58,509 nucleotides of DNA from an uncultured Porphyromonas sp. (GCA_905372565.1 CAJPPK010000009.1:1-58509), one strand, 5' to 3'; shown: positions 39,623 through 49,427, counted from the stretch's first letter. The notes: generated by a model from the letters alone, not told the origin. Translations and numbers: made by a program.

Positions 39623-41152
39623 ATGGCGAGTTTAGCAGCAAAGGAAAGCATCGCAGGTACCATCGTGACCTACATCGGCGTCGGGATAGGCTTCCTGACG
39701 ACCTTCTTCATCCTAGCCAAGTTCCTTACCCCCGAAGAGATCGGACTGACACGTCTACTCCCCGAGCTCGCTACCCAGCTCGCTGGATTAGGTATGCTTG
39801 GGATGACTTACTCCATTAGTCGGTACTTCCCATTCTTCCGTGATAGCGAGACGAACCCCTATCGTAAGGAAGATGGACCTCATCACGGCTTCCTCTACTA
39901 CCTCACCGTCGTGGGGTGCATCGGAGCGGTCGCGATGACCCTCCTCTATATCCTCGCGAAGGCTCCCCTCATAGCTCTCTATAGCAAGAATAGCCCTCTA
40001 CTGGCCGATTTCTACTATGGTGTCATCCCATTGACCCTATTTACGATGGGATGGACGATCTTCGAGCTCTACACTTACCAGCTCCTACGTGTCGCTGTAC
40101 CTAAGGGGATCAAGGAAGTACTCCTTCGTGTGCTTCAGCTCGCCGTTTACCTACTCTATGCCTTCGGATATATCGACTTCACGACGATGGTATGGGGCTT
40201 CATCGGGAGCTTCGGAGCTTGTATGCTCGCTAGTGGTATCTATCTAGGTCGTATCACCCCACTAAGCCTACGGCATAACCCTCACTATGTCTCCACGGAG
40301 ATGCGCCGAGGCTTCTATCGCTACACTGCTCTCTACACGCTAACCTCGGTAGGGATCACCCTAGCGGGGCGCATGGACCTCTTCATGGTAGCCTTCGTCG
40401 ACAAGGGTGGGCTCTCCTCCGCTGGGGTCTACACCATGGCTTTCTACATGGTATCTATTATCGAGATCCCGATGAGAGCTATCCTCAATGTCGCTGCACC
40501 TAAGATCGCCGAGGCTGCTAAGCACGGCGATAATCAGCGGGTCGAAGAGGTCTATCGTCTCGTAGCCTTCTATCAGCTACTCTCAGGCCTGCTGATCTTC
40601 GCTATGATCTGGGTGAACATTGACAATATCTTCAGCATCATGCCCAACGGAGATCAGTTCGCTGGAGGGAAATGGGTCTTCTTCTATCTCGGGCTTGCCA
40701 AGCTCGTCGAGCTGACACTCACATGTAGTCATACCGTCGTCAGCACCTCTCGCTACTACCACTGGAATGTCTACTATACCATCAGCGTCCTGGTGATGTC
40801 ATTCCTCTCTACCCTCTTCCTCATCCCTCGCCTAGGTACGCTAGGTGCAGCCCTAGCGATGCTCCTGACGAACCTCATCAGCTATGGTCTACAGCAAGGG
40901 CTTCTCAGCTGGCGACTGCGCATACATCCCTTCACAGGGCGTATGCTCTACATAGTCCCGATCACCCTTATTGCCTGGGGAGCAGATAGCTTACTTCCTC
41001 GATTAGACTGGGTATGGGCAGACCTCATCGTACGTAGCGCGATCGTAGGGCTGGCTCTACTCGCTAGCCTCCTAGTATTACGTATCACCCCCGAGCTGAT
41101 GACGATGCTCGAGGGCAAGCTCCCAGCACGCTTCACCCGACCACGCAGCTAA
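39623..41152 (+). CDS. Polysaccharide flippase-like membrane protein (Wzx/PST family)
   Basis: Multi-pass membrane protein (509 residues) with about 12-14 hydrophobic helices, of the MOP superfamily that flips lipid-linked glycans across the inner membrane. The N-terminal region (ESIAGTIVTYIGVGIGFLTTF, about 8-28 by position; LTPEEIGLTRLLPELATQLA) is typical for oligosaccharide flippases. Downstream are two glycosyltransferases and an acyltransferase, which supports surface-polysaccharide or lipopolysaccharide O-chain work. The exact lipid-linked substrate is unknown. Confidence 0.87.
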   Translation: MASLAAKESIAGTIVTYIGVGIGFLTTFFILAKFLTPEEIGLTRLLPELATQLAGLGMLGMTYSISRYFPFFRDSETNPYRKEDGPHHGFLYYLTVVGCIGAVAMTLLYILAKAPLIALYSKNSPLLADFYYGVIPLTLFTMGWTIFELYTYQLLRVAVPKGIKEVLLRVLQLAVYLLYAFGYIDFTTMVWGFIGSFGACMLASGIYLGRITPLSLRHNPHYVSTEMRRGFYRYTALYTLTSVGITLAGRMDLFMVAFVDKGGLSSAGVYTMAFYMVSIIEIPMRAILNVAAPKIAEAAKHGDNQRVEEVYRLVAFYQLLSGLLIFAMIWVNIDNIFSIMPNGDQFAGGKWVFFYLGLAKLVELTLTCSHTVVSTSRYYHWNVYYTISVLVMSFLSTLFLIPRLGTLGAALAMLLTNLISYGLQQGLLSWRLRIHPFTGRMLYIVPITLIAWGADSLLPRLDWVWADLIVRSAIVGLALLASLLVLRITPELMTMLEGKLPARFTRPRS

Positions 41153-41156
41153 GACA

Positions 41157-42509
41157 ATGGCCTCCGAAGGAATCTCCTCCAGCGCACCTCTCAAGGTACT
41201 ACTCCTCTGCACTGCTGACCTCGGAGGAGGGGCGGCTGAGTCAGCACGCCGTCAGCTAGAGGCACTCTGCCAAGCAGGAGTGAATGCTCGGATGCTCGTC
41301 CTAAAGAAAGAGGTAGACGATCCGAGGATCGCCTCCATTGCTTCCAACTTAGGACGTCGCTGGTGGGGGAAGTTTAGCTTCCTTGCAGAGCGCTTAGAGA
41401 TCTACCTTCGCAACGGGCGCTCTCGACGTCAGCTCTTCCGCTTCTCCTCCGCTCGCTTTGGTTTCGACCTCGCTTCTCACCCTTGGGTGCAGGATGCTGA
41501 TGTGCTCCATCTCCATTGGATCAACCAAGGATTTCTCTCCCTCTCCAGCCTCCGCCGTCTAGCACAGCTGGGTAAGCCCATCTTCGTGACCCTTCATGAT
41601 CTCTGGATGGGCACGGGAGGCTGTCATCTCCCGCTAGAATTTAGCTCGCTCGGCGCACAGCTCTGCTCTCGCTATGCCTGGGGTTGCGGGCTCTGCCCGC
41701 TACTAGCTAGTCATACCGAGCAGGACTTTTCTAGGAGCCTACTAAAAAAGAAGAGCTTCCTGGGCCAAGCCCCATTTCGCTACATCGCAGTTAGCACCAT
41801 CGAAGCACAGCTTTTCCGCCAAGGTCAGCTGATGCGGAGCGCTCCCTCTCCTCTGGTCTTACCTAACCCCATCGACTCCGATCTCTTCTCCCCTGCTAGC
41901 GGAGAAAAAAAAGAACCACCTGCCTGGTATCAAGCTGGACGCTACTATCTCACACTTGTGGCCGCCCGACTAGATGAAGAAGTCAAAGGACCGGAACTCC
42001 TCAAGCAGATCGCTCGTCACCTCCAAGCAAACTATCCAGCCCTTGCCGAGAAGATGACACTTGTCCTAGTCGGAGGAATACGAGATGTAGAAGCATTCGC
42101 CGACCTTGCTCTCTCTTACGTAACTTTGGGTACAATAAGGGATCCTCAGGCTATGGCCAAGATCTATCGCCATAGTAGTCTACTCCTCTCGACAAGCCTA
42201 TTCGAGACCTTTGGACAGACACTCGTCGAAGCACTCTCCGTAGGTACACCGGTCATTAGCTTCCGATGTGGAGGCCCCGAAGACATTATCCGGGATAGAG
42301 AAAATGGTCGACTGATCTCTCCCTTTGACACCAAGGCCTATGCAGATGCTATTGCTTCAATTCTCGAAAGGGATCCCATCGGAGACTCCTCAGCTTACTC
42401 TCCAGAAGTCTGCCGAGAAAGTACTCGCCCCTTTACAGCTCCATCCGTAGCCCGAGCCCTCATCCAGCAATATCAGCAAAGCCTCCGACCTACATCCACC
42501 TCTCTATGA
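41157..42509 (+). CDS. Glycosyltransferase family 4-like protein
   Basis: Cytosolic nucleotide-sugar-dependent glycosyltransferase (450 residues) of GT-B fold. The N-terminal domain begins with LLLCTADLGGGAAESARRQ (about 13-31). The donor-binding motif SLFETFGQTLVEALSVGTPV (about 344-363) carries the E-x7-E pattern, followed by GGPEDII. An A8 run occurs at about 41905-41912 and an A6 run near 41746; slippage in the A8 run would break the frame. The 3' end overlaps the next gene by 4 bases (ATGA), indicating coupling. Donor and acceptor are unknown. Confidence 0.88.
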   Translation: MASEGISSSAPLKVLLLCTADLGGGAAESARRQLEALCQAGVNARMLVLKKEVDDPRIASIASNLGRRWWGKFSFLAERLEIYLRNGRSRRQLFRFSSARFGFDLASHPWVQDADVLHLHWINQGFLSLSSLRRLAQLGKPIFVTLHDLWMGTGGCHLPLEFSSLGAQLCSRYAWGCGLCPLLASHTEQDFSRSLLKKKSFLGQAPFRYIAVSTIEAQLFRQGQLMRSAPSPLVLPNPIDSDLFSPASGEKKEPPAWYQAGRYYLTLVAARLDEEVKGPELLKQIARHLQANYPALAEKMTLVLVGGIRDVEAFADLALSYVTLGTIRDPQAMAKIYRHSSLLLSTSLFETFGQTLVEALSVGTPVISFRCGGPEDIIRDRENGRLISPFDTKAYADAIASILERDPIGDSSAYSPEVCRESTRPFTAPSVARALIQQYQQSLRPTSTSL

Positions 42510-43231
42510 CTCCACGCATCACGATCATTACCGTCTGCTACAATGCGGAAAAGACGATTCCTCGTACTCTCCGTAGCATCCAAGCTCAGACCTATTCGAA
42601 CATCGAATATCTCATCATCGATGGAGCATCAAAGGATGGTACACTAGAGCTTGTGCAGAAGCTGGCTCCTCGAGCCAAAGTCTTCAGTGAACCCGACAAG
42701 GGTATTTATGACGCAATGAACAAGGGGCTGAAGCATGCTACGGGTGAGTACATCTGGTACGTCAATGCTGGCGATGCTCTCCCCGCACCATCTACCGTAG
42801 AGGAGCTAGTTAAGTTGGCTTGTAGCGATCATCTTCCCGATGTGATCTATGGAGATACACGCCTCATTGATAACGATGGTAGCGATCTAGGTCTACGTCG
42901 CCTCCGTCCTCCCCGAGAACTCACTTGGCAGAGCTTCCGATCAGGAATGCTCGTCTGCCACCAAGCTTTCATCGCTAAGCGAAGTCTGTCTCCCTGCTTT
43001 GACCTCCGCTATCGCTTCTCGGCAGATGTAGATTGGTGTATCCGTATACTAAAGGAAGCTAAAGACTGCTTCTTCCTCCCCTATCCTATCGCTCTCTATC
43101 TCAGCGAGGGCACAACAACGGCTAACCACCGAGCGTCACTCCTTGAGCGCTTTGATGTCATGCGCCGTCACTATGGACTCTTGCCCACCCTCTATCAGCA
43201 TCTCCGCTTTCTCTTTGTTCGACAGAGGTAA
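42506..43231 (+). CDS. Glycosyltransferase family 2
   Basis: GT-A fold glycosyltransferase (241 residues). The nucleotide-binding start is ITIITVCYNAEKTIPRTLRSI (5-25 by position) with DGASKDGTLEL (about 39-49); the segment SEPDKGIYDAMNKGLKHATG (about 59-78) and WYVNAGDAL hold the Asp-containing metal region. This type (WcaA/WbbL-like) adds single sugars in capsule or LPS synthesis. It overlaps the family-4 gene by 4 bases and precedes the acyltransferase by 30 bases. Confidence 0.9.
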   Translation: MTPRITIITVCYNAEKTIPRTLRSIQAQTYSNIEYLIIDGASKDGTLELVQKLAPRAKVFSEPDKGIYDAMNKGLKHATGEYIWYVNAGDALPAPSTVEELVKLACSDHLPDVIYGDTRLIDNDGSDLGLRRLRPPRELTWQSFRSGMLVCHQAFIAKRSLSPCFDLRYRFSADVDWCIRILKEAKDCFFLPYPIALYLSEGTTTANHRASLLERFDVMRRHYGLLPTLYQHLRFLFVRQR

Positions 43232-43261
43232 GGATTTGACTCCTATCCTCATCTCCCTCCG

Positions 43262-44329
43262 ATGAGTAGTTCTTCCCAACTTACATCGCCTGTCTCCCCG
43301 ATCATTCATGGTGGAGCTACCCGAGGCTTAGCTATCCTCGCTATCTTCCTGCACAACTATAGCCACATCTTAAGTGGCATCGTGACAGAAAACGAATACT
43401 CCTTCGTTAGTAAACATCCCCACCAACTACTCTACCAGCTCCTCCATCCGACGCTAGAGCTCCCCCTACACCTATTATCCTTCTTTGGACACTATGGTGT
43501 GCCCCTCTTTCTCTTCCTCAGTGCCTACGGTCTAGAGAAGAAGTACGCTGCATCTGACAAACTAGTTTCCACAGGTAAGTTTATCGCTAGCCACTATGCG
43601 AAACTCTGGGTCATGATGATCATCGGATTTCTCCCTTTCCTCGCACTGGCCTACATTATTGTTGATGGATGTAAAGATCCGCTAGCTAACATCGTACCCC
43701 AGCTGACGATGATCAGTACGCTCTTCCCATTCGAGCCCGATATGGTTTGGCCTGGTCCCTATTGGTACTTTCCTCTCATGGTGCAAGTCTATATCGTATA
43801 TCGTCTCTTCCTATTTCATCGGACATGGCACTGGGCTGTGGGAATGCTCTTACTCTGCCAGCTAGCACAGCATCTATTTACTGACAATATTTACGTACAG
43901 ATGTGGCTACGCTATAATTTTATTGGAAGTATGCTTCCTTTTATCCTTGGGCTACTCTATGCCCGCTATGGGCGGAGCATCAGTGGAAAGCAAGCTCTAT
44001 TCCTCCTGATACTATCGAGCATAGGGATATTCTTAGGTAGCTTTACTATAACCTCATGGCTATGGGTACCTGCACTAGTTTGTGTAGCTGGTCTAAGTCT
44101 TATGCAGCTTCTTCCTCAAGCTATCATCAACCCTCTGACTTGGCTAGGGGGGATCTCTTCGGCTATTTTCGTCTTTCATCCCCTAGTACGTCAACTCATC
44201 CTTGAGCACTTTAGGAGTGATCGTTACCTTGGCCTCACCATTTATACCGTCGTGACGATCCTCGTTGCCTGGAGACTACAACCCGTGATCAATCGAGCTA
44301 CACGGTGGGTAACACAGCGCTTCGCCTAA
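43262..44329 (+). CDS. Membrane acyltransferase (acyltransferase 3 family)
   Basis: Integral membrane protein (355 residues) with about ten hydrophobic segments. The N-terminal GGATRGLAILAIFLHNYSHI (about 18-37) holds the R-x10-H pattern of the acyltransferase 3 (OafA/NodX) family, and the C-terminal SAIFVFHPLVRQLIL resembles the conserved end. It would O-acetylate a glycan at the membrane. It closes the glycan run (39623-44329) and is followed by the strong terminator at 44345-44389. Base composition here is somewhat more AT-rich than in aroC, though not sharply so. Confidence 0.82.
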   Translation: MSSSSQLTSPVSPIIHGGATRGLAILAIFLHNYSHILSGIVTENEYSFVSKHPHQLLYQLLHPTLELPLHLLSFFGHYGVPLFLFLSAYGLEKKYAASDKLVSTGKFIASHYAKLWVMMIIGFLPFLALAYIIVDGCKDPLANIVPQLTMISTLFPFEPDMVWPGPYWYFPLMVQVYIVYRLFLFHRTWHWAVGMLLLCQLAQHLFTDNIYVQMWLRYNFIGSMLPFILGLLYARYGRSISGKQALFLLILSSIGIFLGSFTITSWLWVPALVCVAGLSLMQLLPQAIINPLTWLGGISSAIFVFHPLVRQLILEHFRSDRYLGLTIYTVVTILVAWRLQPVINRATRWVTQRFA

Positions 44330-44344
44330 GCGATACTCTCTAAG

Positions 44345-44389
44345 CAAGCCGTCCCGCTATTCCTATCGTAGGAATAGCGGGACGGCTTG
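44345..44389. terminator. Perfect 21-bp dyad terminator between convergent operons
   Basis: CAAGCCGTCCCGCTATTCCTA and its exact complement enclose a 3-base TCG loop; on the plus strand it continues TTTAGGG. It lies 16 bases after the acyltransferase stop and 34 bases from the minus-strand beta-galactosidase stop, so it can serve both. Confidence 0.93.
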
Positions 44390-44422
44390 TTTAGGGAGTT
44401 GTCTAGAGACAAGATAATATCT

Positions 44423-47400
44423 CTAGTTCGTCAGTATACGTAGCTCAGAGATGCTCGTATAGTCTAGACCATCCTGTGCACTAAGAGCAGTGAAGCGGAG
44501 ATAGCGAGCTCGCTGTACTTGGGCTAGGCGTATCTCCTGTGGTCTACGATCCTTAGCTAGCGTACCTCGATGAACTTCCTTCCACGTCTTACCATCGGAG
44601 CTAATTGAGATACTGAAGTCCTTGACGGCACCTATCCAGCTCTCATCTTGACGATTCTGGTAGATGATCCCCTTGATCGCTTGCTCTCTCTGAATATCCA
44701 GCTCCACCCAATGTGGATGCTTTGGCACGGTCAGCGTCCAGACACTGTGCCAGAAGGACTCAGGATTATCATCGATCAGATACTGCGATTCATATCCCTC
44801 TTCCTCCGAACTACAATAATGGATGGTAGCAGGACTATAGATGAGCTTAGGGAAATGATCCTCTGCTATGATCGATGGAGTACGAATATCCCATACAGTG
44901 ACCTTACCTCCCCCAGCGAGATCAAAAGGTGCTGTATAAGTCATAGCCTTCCCATCATTGATCCGATAGCGAATGTTGGCTGAAGCTGGAGTCATCACAC
45001 TCACTAAGCCCTGAGGGCTACGCATCATCGCTGGAGCAATACTCCCCGAGAAAGAGACCTTGGCATGCTTCGTTTCATCTCCTTCGGATCGAAGAGGTCG
45101 GAGGAGCAGGCTAAAGACCTGAGGCTTCCCTAGAGTTTGATAAGCTGCGAGAGGAGGACCCTGTCCGCAGCTATTCCCACCCAATCCTGTCGTCGAAGCC
45201 GAAAGAACTAGATGTGTATCTCCTGCCGGAGGTAGCTCATGAGGATGAGGAGCGAGCATTAGATCGAGAGCACTCCATGGTAGAGCAGAAGAAGTCATCA
45301 CGGAGTCTGTCACAAAGAGTAGCCCCTTACCTGCTGTATCTCTCAAGCTGACCCAACGAACATCCTCACGGTTAGCCATCGTTTGAGGCTTCGGGAAGTG
45401 AATGAACTGATCAGCTACTCGGCTCTGATACTTCCCGACAAATTGCCCCGACTTACGATCCGCATAGTTATTCACAGGTCCACGACCATAGTAGGTATAT
45501 CTATCGAACCGCTGTGGCAGGACAAACTCATACCCAAGACGTCCTAGAGGAAGAGCTGGCTTGCTAGAAGATAGACTTGATCGAAGAGTAACATCTCCCG
45601 ACGGAGATACATACCATACCTGCTGTGCCATGATCGAGAAGTCATCCCTACCAAGAGGCTTATCGATATGCTCCGTGATCTTATAGTGTCCAGAGGCCTT
45701 CGTCATCGTGAGCGTAGCTTCATTAGGCGCCTGCCAGCGGACAGCGAAGAATAGCTCTACAGATCCATCGCGCTGTGGCGTGATACGCTGACTCAGCACG
45801 TGTGGACGAAGGTTATGCAGGCCATTGGAGATCCATGAGGCACGGATCCAGTTATCGTTATCACAAGGAGCTCGGAAGCCTGTCAGTCGAGGTGCCATCG
45901 CCGGAGAAAGCAACGTATCACCACTGAGGACATAAGACGAGGGCATCCCAGTCGTCAAGTCAAATCGGATAGAGAAGTCACGCCCCTCAGCGATCCATTC
46001 CTTCTCCTTCGTTTGGCTCGTCTTCAGATGAGGGAGGGAGGCATCACGCTGTAGCGCAGGTTTCTTGAGCTCCGTCTGTAAGGCAAACTGCTCTTCGGCG
46101 ACGGTATAGCCTTCCTCTGCCCAAGGTAAAGCTTCTCGCTGGATACAGCCTACCTTAACGAAGTATTCGCTAGAGGGCTCAAGCTCGTTGATAAGGATCG
46201 GGAGTGTCACCTCGGCCGAATGGCGAGGAGCAATCATAGGCAAATCCATCGTTCCTTCCTGTACGACGACTCCATCCTTCACCAGCGACCAATGGAGCGC
46301 ATAGGCAGAGAGGTCCGTGAAGTAATGCTTATTGAACAGCGTGATCTTACGCGCATGCAAATCCTTTGCTGTAAAGCCTATTTGCTGATAAACCTTCTTT
46401 ACCTCATAGTACTGGGGCTTGGGGCTTAGATCTGCAAACATAAGACCATTCATCACGAACATCCCATCATTAGGCATATCACCGAAGTCACCACCATAGG
46501 CTAGGAAACGCTTCCCATCGGGTGTATGATGATAAAGCGCTTGGTCTACCCAGTCCCAGATAGCACCACCGCAAATGAAGTTGCTACTCTCGATCGCTCG
46601 CCAGTAATCATCGAGCCCCCCCACGGCATTCCCCATGGAGTGTGCATACTCAGAGATGTGGAAAGGATACTTAATATCGTAGTTCCCCTCAGCGGCACCC
46701 TGCACCCAGGCGATCGAAGGATATTGGTTGGATCCCATATCCACGATGTCGTTATTACGCTCATACTGTATCGGACGTGATGGGTCTAAAGCCTTGGTAG
46801 CTCTATAGCTCTTGACGAAGTTATCTCCAGGTCCAGCTTCGTTACCTAAAGACCAAATGACGATCGAGGGGTGATTGATATGCGCACTGACCATCTCAAG
46901 CATTCGCGAGACATGCTGAGCTTCGAACTCGGGGACATGCGATAGCGACGCCTTGCCATAGTAGTACTCATGCGACTCGATATTCGCCTCATCCTCTAGA
47001 TAGATCCCATACTTATCGCAGAGATAATACCAATAAGGGCTCGTCGGGTAATGTGAGTTACGCACATGGTTGATATTCGCCCGTCGCATGAGGAAGACCT
47101 CCTGCTGCATCTGCTCACGGGTGATCGCGTGTCCTCGCTCAGGGCTCGTCTCATGGCGGTTCGTTCCCTTGAGCTTGACAGGACGTCCATTGACATAGAA
47201 GTAACGCCCTGCTCGCCCAAACTCATCCTCATGAGCTGGCGTCTCACGTATCTCTACTTGGCGGAATCCCGTATAAATCGAGGCACGATCTAGGAGCCTT
47301 TTCCCCGTGCGATCATACAGCTCGGCGACCAAGACATAGCGATAGGGAGCCTCAGCAGACCAGAGCTTCGGAGCATCTAGCGTTAGGCTAGTGCGAGCGA

Positions 47401-48445
47401 TACCTTCGGCATCTACTCGGCTCTGTGCCTCTACCGGTAGTCGCTCAGCAGGCTCATCGCTGTATAGAGGTAAGCTATAGAGATGATAGCGCACTTGCTC
47501 ATCGACAGAGCGCTTCTTGCCCGATCGCTCCACCTCGGCCGTTAGCTCTAGCATACCCTGACCACGCTTTAGATCCAGCTGGGGGATCACCTGCAGATCT
47601 CTTAGCTGAATCTCAGGCTTAGCGGTCAAATAAACCGAACGGAAGATCCCTGGCAGACGAAACATATCCTGCGACTCAAGGAACGAGCCATCACTATTAC
47701 GGTATACTTCGACAGCTAGTGTATTCTCCTTCCCCTGCTCAAGATAGGGCGTAATATCAAAAGAAGCTAGGCTTCGTGAGTTCTTCGAGAAGCCTACATA
47801 GCGTCCATTGACCCAGAGATAGAAGAAGGAATCAACCCCGTCAAAGTTCAGATACACACGCTTACCATCCCACTTCTCTGGCAAAGAGAAGCTACGGCGG
47901 TAGGCACCGACTTCGTTGCGATCACGATAGGTCGTCCACTCCTTCGGTGGAGTACGCATCACCCCACCACGCCAGTCACCGGGGCGCACTTCATGGTAAA
48001 AGATCACGGGCTGATTGACGTAAATCGGCGTACCATAGCGCTTACTACCATCTCGCTGTAGGCCGTAGACGTTCCAGTTCATCGGGACGGTGACCTCCTC
48101 CCAACGGCTATCATCGAAGGCCTTACTATGGAAGTCCTTCTCCCGCTCTTCAGGTGTACGCACCCAGTGGAATCGCCACTTGCCATCTAGACTATGATAG
48201 TAAGAGCTATGCTCGGGAAGCACTCGCTCCGCACGATCATGGGGAGCAAACGAGAAGAAATAGGCATGAGGACGCTCCTTATTTAGGGCATAGCGGGTAG
48301 GAGACTGCCACTCTTGTCCGTCAGGAGCGGTCGAATGATCATAGCTGTAGCCTGGGGGCGGTGTCGCTCGTTGAGCTAGAATACTCGTGCTCACACTAAG
48401 AGCTAGCACGAGCGACTTCATTAAAGATGTCACGAAGGGCTTCAT
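44423..48445 (-). CDS. Secreted glycoside hydrolase family 2 beta-galactosidase with C-terminal CBM32/F5-8 type C domain
   Basis: LacZ-type enzyme (1340 residues) that releases beta-linked galactose, exported by an N-terminal signal (MKPFVTSLMKSLVLALSVST, then ILAQ). Domains in order: sugar-binding (about 80-290), immunoglobulin-like, TIM barrel with the acid/base Glu536 in SLGNEAG and the nucleophile Glu599 in SEYAHSMGN, then Bgal small chain, and a discoidin-like carbohydrate-binding domain near 1205-1340. The longest frame starts at 48523, but the promoter box (48511-48518) is inside that extension, so 48445 (or the Met at 48421) is preferred. Substrate may be host glycan galactose or lactose-like ends. 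Confidence 0.92.
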   Translation of the reverse strand: MKPFVTSLMKSLVLALSVSTSILAQRATPPPGYSYDHSTAPDGQEWQSPTRYALNKERPHAYFFSFAPHDRAERVLPEHSSYYHSLDGKWRFHWVRTPEEREKDFHSKAFDDSRWEEVTVPMNWNVYGLQRDGSKRYGTPIYVNQPVIFYHEVRPGDWRGGVMRTPPKEWTTYRDRNEVGAYRRSFSLPEKWDGKRVYLNFDGVDSFFYLWVNGRYVGFSKNSRSLASFDITPYLEQGKENTLAVEVYRNSDGSFLESQDMFRLPGIFRSVYLTAKPEIQLRDLQVIPQLDLKRGQGMLELTAEVERSGKKRSVDEQVRYHLYSLPLYSDEPAERLPVEAQSRVDAEGIARTSLTLDAPKLWSAEAPYRYVLVAELYDRTGKRLLDRASIYTGFRQVEIRETPAHEDEFGRAGRYFYVNGRPVKLKGTNRHETSPERGHAITREQMQQEVFLMRRANINHVRNSHYPTSPYWYYLCDKYGIYLEDEANIESHEYYYGKASLSHVPEFEAQHVSRMLEMVSAHINHPSIVIWSLGNEAGPGDNFVKSYRATKALDPSRPIQYERNNDIVDMGSNQYPSIAWVQGAAEGNYDIKYPFHISEYAHSMGNAVGGLDDYWRAIESSNFICGGAIWDWVDQALYHHTPDGKRFLAYGGDFGDMPNDGMFVMNGLMFADLSPKPQYYEVKKVYQQIGFTAKDLHARKITLFNKHYFTDLSAYALHWSLVKDGVVVQEGTMDLPMIAPRHSAEVTLPILINELEPSSEYFVKVGCIQREALPWAEEGYTVAEEQFALQTELKKPALQRDASLPHLKTSQTKEKEWIAEGRDFSIRFDLTTGMPSSYVLSGDTLLSPAMAPRLTGFRAPCDNDNWIRASWISNGLHNLRPHVLSQRITPQRDGSVELFFAVRWQAPNEATLTMTKASGHYKITEHIDKPLGRDDFSIMAQQVWYVSPSGDVTLRSSLSSSKPALPLGRLGYEFVLPQRFDRYTYYGRGPVNNYADRKSGQFVGKYQSRVADQFIHFPKPQTMANREDVRWVSLRDTAGKGLLFVTDSVMTSSALPWSALDLMLAPHPHELPPAGDTHLVLSASTTGLGGNSCGQGPPLAAYQTLGKPQVFSLLLRPLRSEGDETKHAKVSFSGSIAPAMMRSPQGLVSVMTPASANIRYRINDGKAMTYTAPFDLAGGGKVTVWDIRTPSIIAEDHFPKLIYSPATIHYCSSEEEGYESQYLIDDNPESFWHSVWTLTVPKHPHWVELDIQREQAIKGIIYQNRQDESWIGAVKDFSISISSDGKTWKEVHRGTLAKDRRPQEIRLAQVQRARYLRFTALSAQDGLDYTSISELRILTN

Positions 48446-48510
48446 CGTATCAGTGTACTTAGAATGATGGGATAGGAGCGAGCAAGGCTTACCCTTACTC
48501 AGCTCTACCG

Positions 48511-48518
48511 CAAAGGTA
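48511..48518 (-). promoter_or_regulatory. Bacteroidota-type -7 box for the beta-galactosidase gene
   Basis: Minus-strand TACCTTTG matches TAnnTTTG. Transcription from about 48504 leaves a leader of about 58 bases before the ATG at 48445 and excludes the longer frame. Confidence 0.6.
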
Positions 48519-48686
48519 GCCATTTGCCTGCGACTAGGTATCGTACAAGGCTGTCTCTAGGCATCTCTTCCTAACAGGTTCCTCACGCTCCTTCCCTCCA
48601 ATAGGGAGCACCCACTAGGTCTCTTCGGTATCATGGTAGATAGCCCTTCGATCGGCAGAAGAAACTTATTGAGATCAAATACTCCA

Positions 48687-48769
48687 TTTCATTAGATATA
48701 AGACAGCATATCATACCTAATAAATGAGTGACTGGATACCTAATAAAACTTGATTTCATTAGAAACGAA
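48687..48769. repeat. Array H: four units at about 22-23 bp, CCTAATAA / TTCATTAG type
   Basis: ATACCTAATAAA occurs at 48713 and 48736 (23 bp apart) and the inverse-type TTTCATTAGA at 48687 and 48754 (67 bp apart, three steps of 22.3). The orientation order is minus, plus, plus, minus. If the unit centre is taken about 3 bases from the core, the spacings become about 22.5, 23 and 21.5. It is the weakest array in sequence identity, yet it fits the same period. Confidence 0.65.
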
Positions 48770-48868
48770 AGGAAGCGTTCATTCCTTACAACCTCACTGT
48801 TCGATCCGAAAGATCTCCCTCCTTCTGTTCTGAGATAGAGTAAACCGACATGCCTCGCAAAAAAGCAA

Positions 48869-48911
48869 GCCCGCCTCCTCTCCATCCCTATGGGATAGAA
48901 AGGAAGCGGGC
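48869..48911 (-). terminator. Terminator of semiSWEET
   Basis: GCCCGC pairs with GCGGGC, continuing TCCT/AGGA, with an inner CCCTATGGG. On the minus strand it is followed by TTGCTTTTTTG. Confidence 0.85.
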
Positions 48912-48978
48912 GATCAATGAATCTATCTTGGCGCAAAGAGAGCGATACGATCACCGCCCTCTAGGCACTAACGTATGA

Positions 48979-49245
48979 TCAGCATAGAGCTGTCAGCGCA
49001 GCTGCTAAGCCAAAGAAAATCCCTGGGGCATTAGCAATAACGATAGGCCAATCAGCCTTGGGCTGCTTAAATATCCCATAGATGACCCAAAGGGTGCAGT
49101 TAATAGCAGCGACAAGCGGTTGGATCCAGTCCCCTTTATGTCCAGCGAGATTGCCACGAATCGTGCTAATATAGGATACATACATCAAGATCGCTGTGAT
49201 AGAAGCGACCGTACCGAGAATCGTCAAAAATCGAGATCGAGTCAT
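48979..49245 (-). CDS. SemiSWEET-type small sugar transporter
   Basis: Triple-helix membrane protein of 88 residues that would work as a dimer to carry sugars down their gradient. Three hydrophobic helices (about 8-27, 40-59, 66-86) and the family signature positions CTLWVIYGIFK (50-60) and NAPGIFFGLAAA (71-82) are visible. The length matches bacterial semiSWEETs. It is a single gene between beta-galactosidase and an NlpE-like lipoprotein. It may take up the products of the beta-galactosidase, but no shared transcript is evident. Confidence 0.85.
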   Translation of the reverse strand: MTRSRFLTILGTVASITAILMYVSYISTIRGNLAGHKGDWIQPLVAAINCTLWVIYGIFKQPKADWPIVIANAPGIFFGLAAALTALC

Positions 49246-49427
49246 AAATCAATCATGTAATTAAGGGATGCCTCCTAGATGAAGAACTCTCGTCAAATAA
49301 CAACTTAGCTCTCCAGAAGAAGATAGCAAAATCTCTCCTTGCATGCAACAAACGAGGTTAAGACAACCCCATACTACTGAAAAGCTAGAGGGTCGTTCAC
49401 AAAGAGACTAACCTCTGACAACGAAAA

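Larger units (their letters stand above)
48446..48978. other. 533-bp gap between beta-galactosidase and semiSWEET
   Basis: Holds the beta-galactosidase promoter (48511-48518), repeat array H (48687-48769) and the semiSWEET terminator (48869-48911). A minus-strand frame at 48631-48954 crosses the array and the terminator and is not believed. Confidence 0.6.

Noticed and set aside
44330..44422. Attachment site or mobile element end, because of the perfect 21-bp dyad
   Set aside because: It is a standard bidirectional terminator position between convergent genes, and no integrase or direct repeats are nearby.
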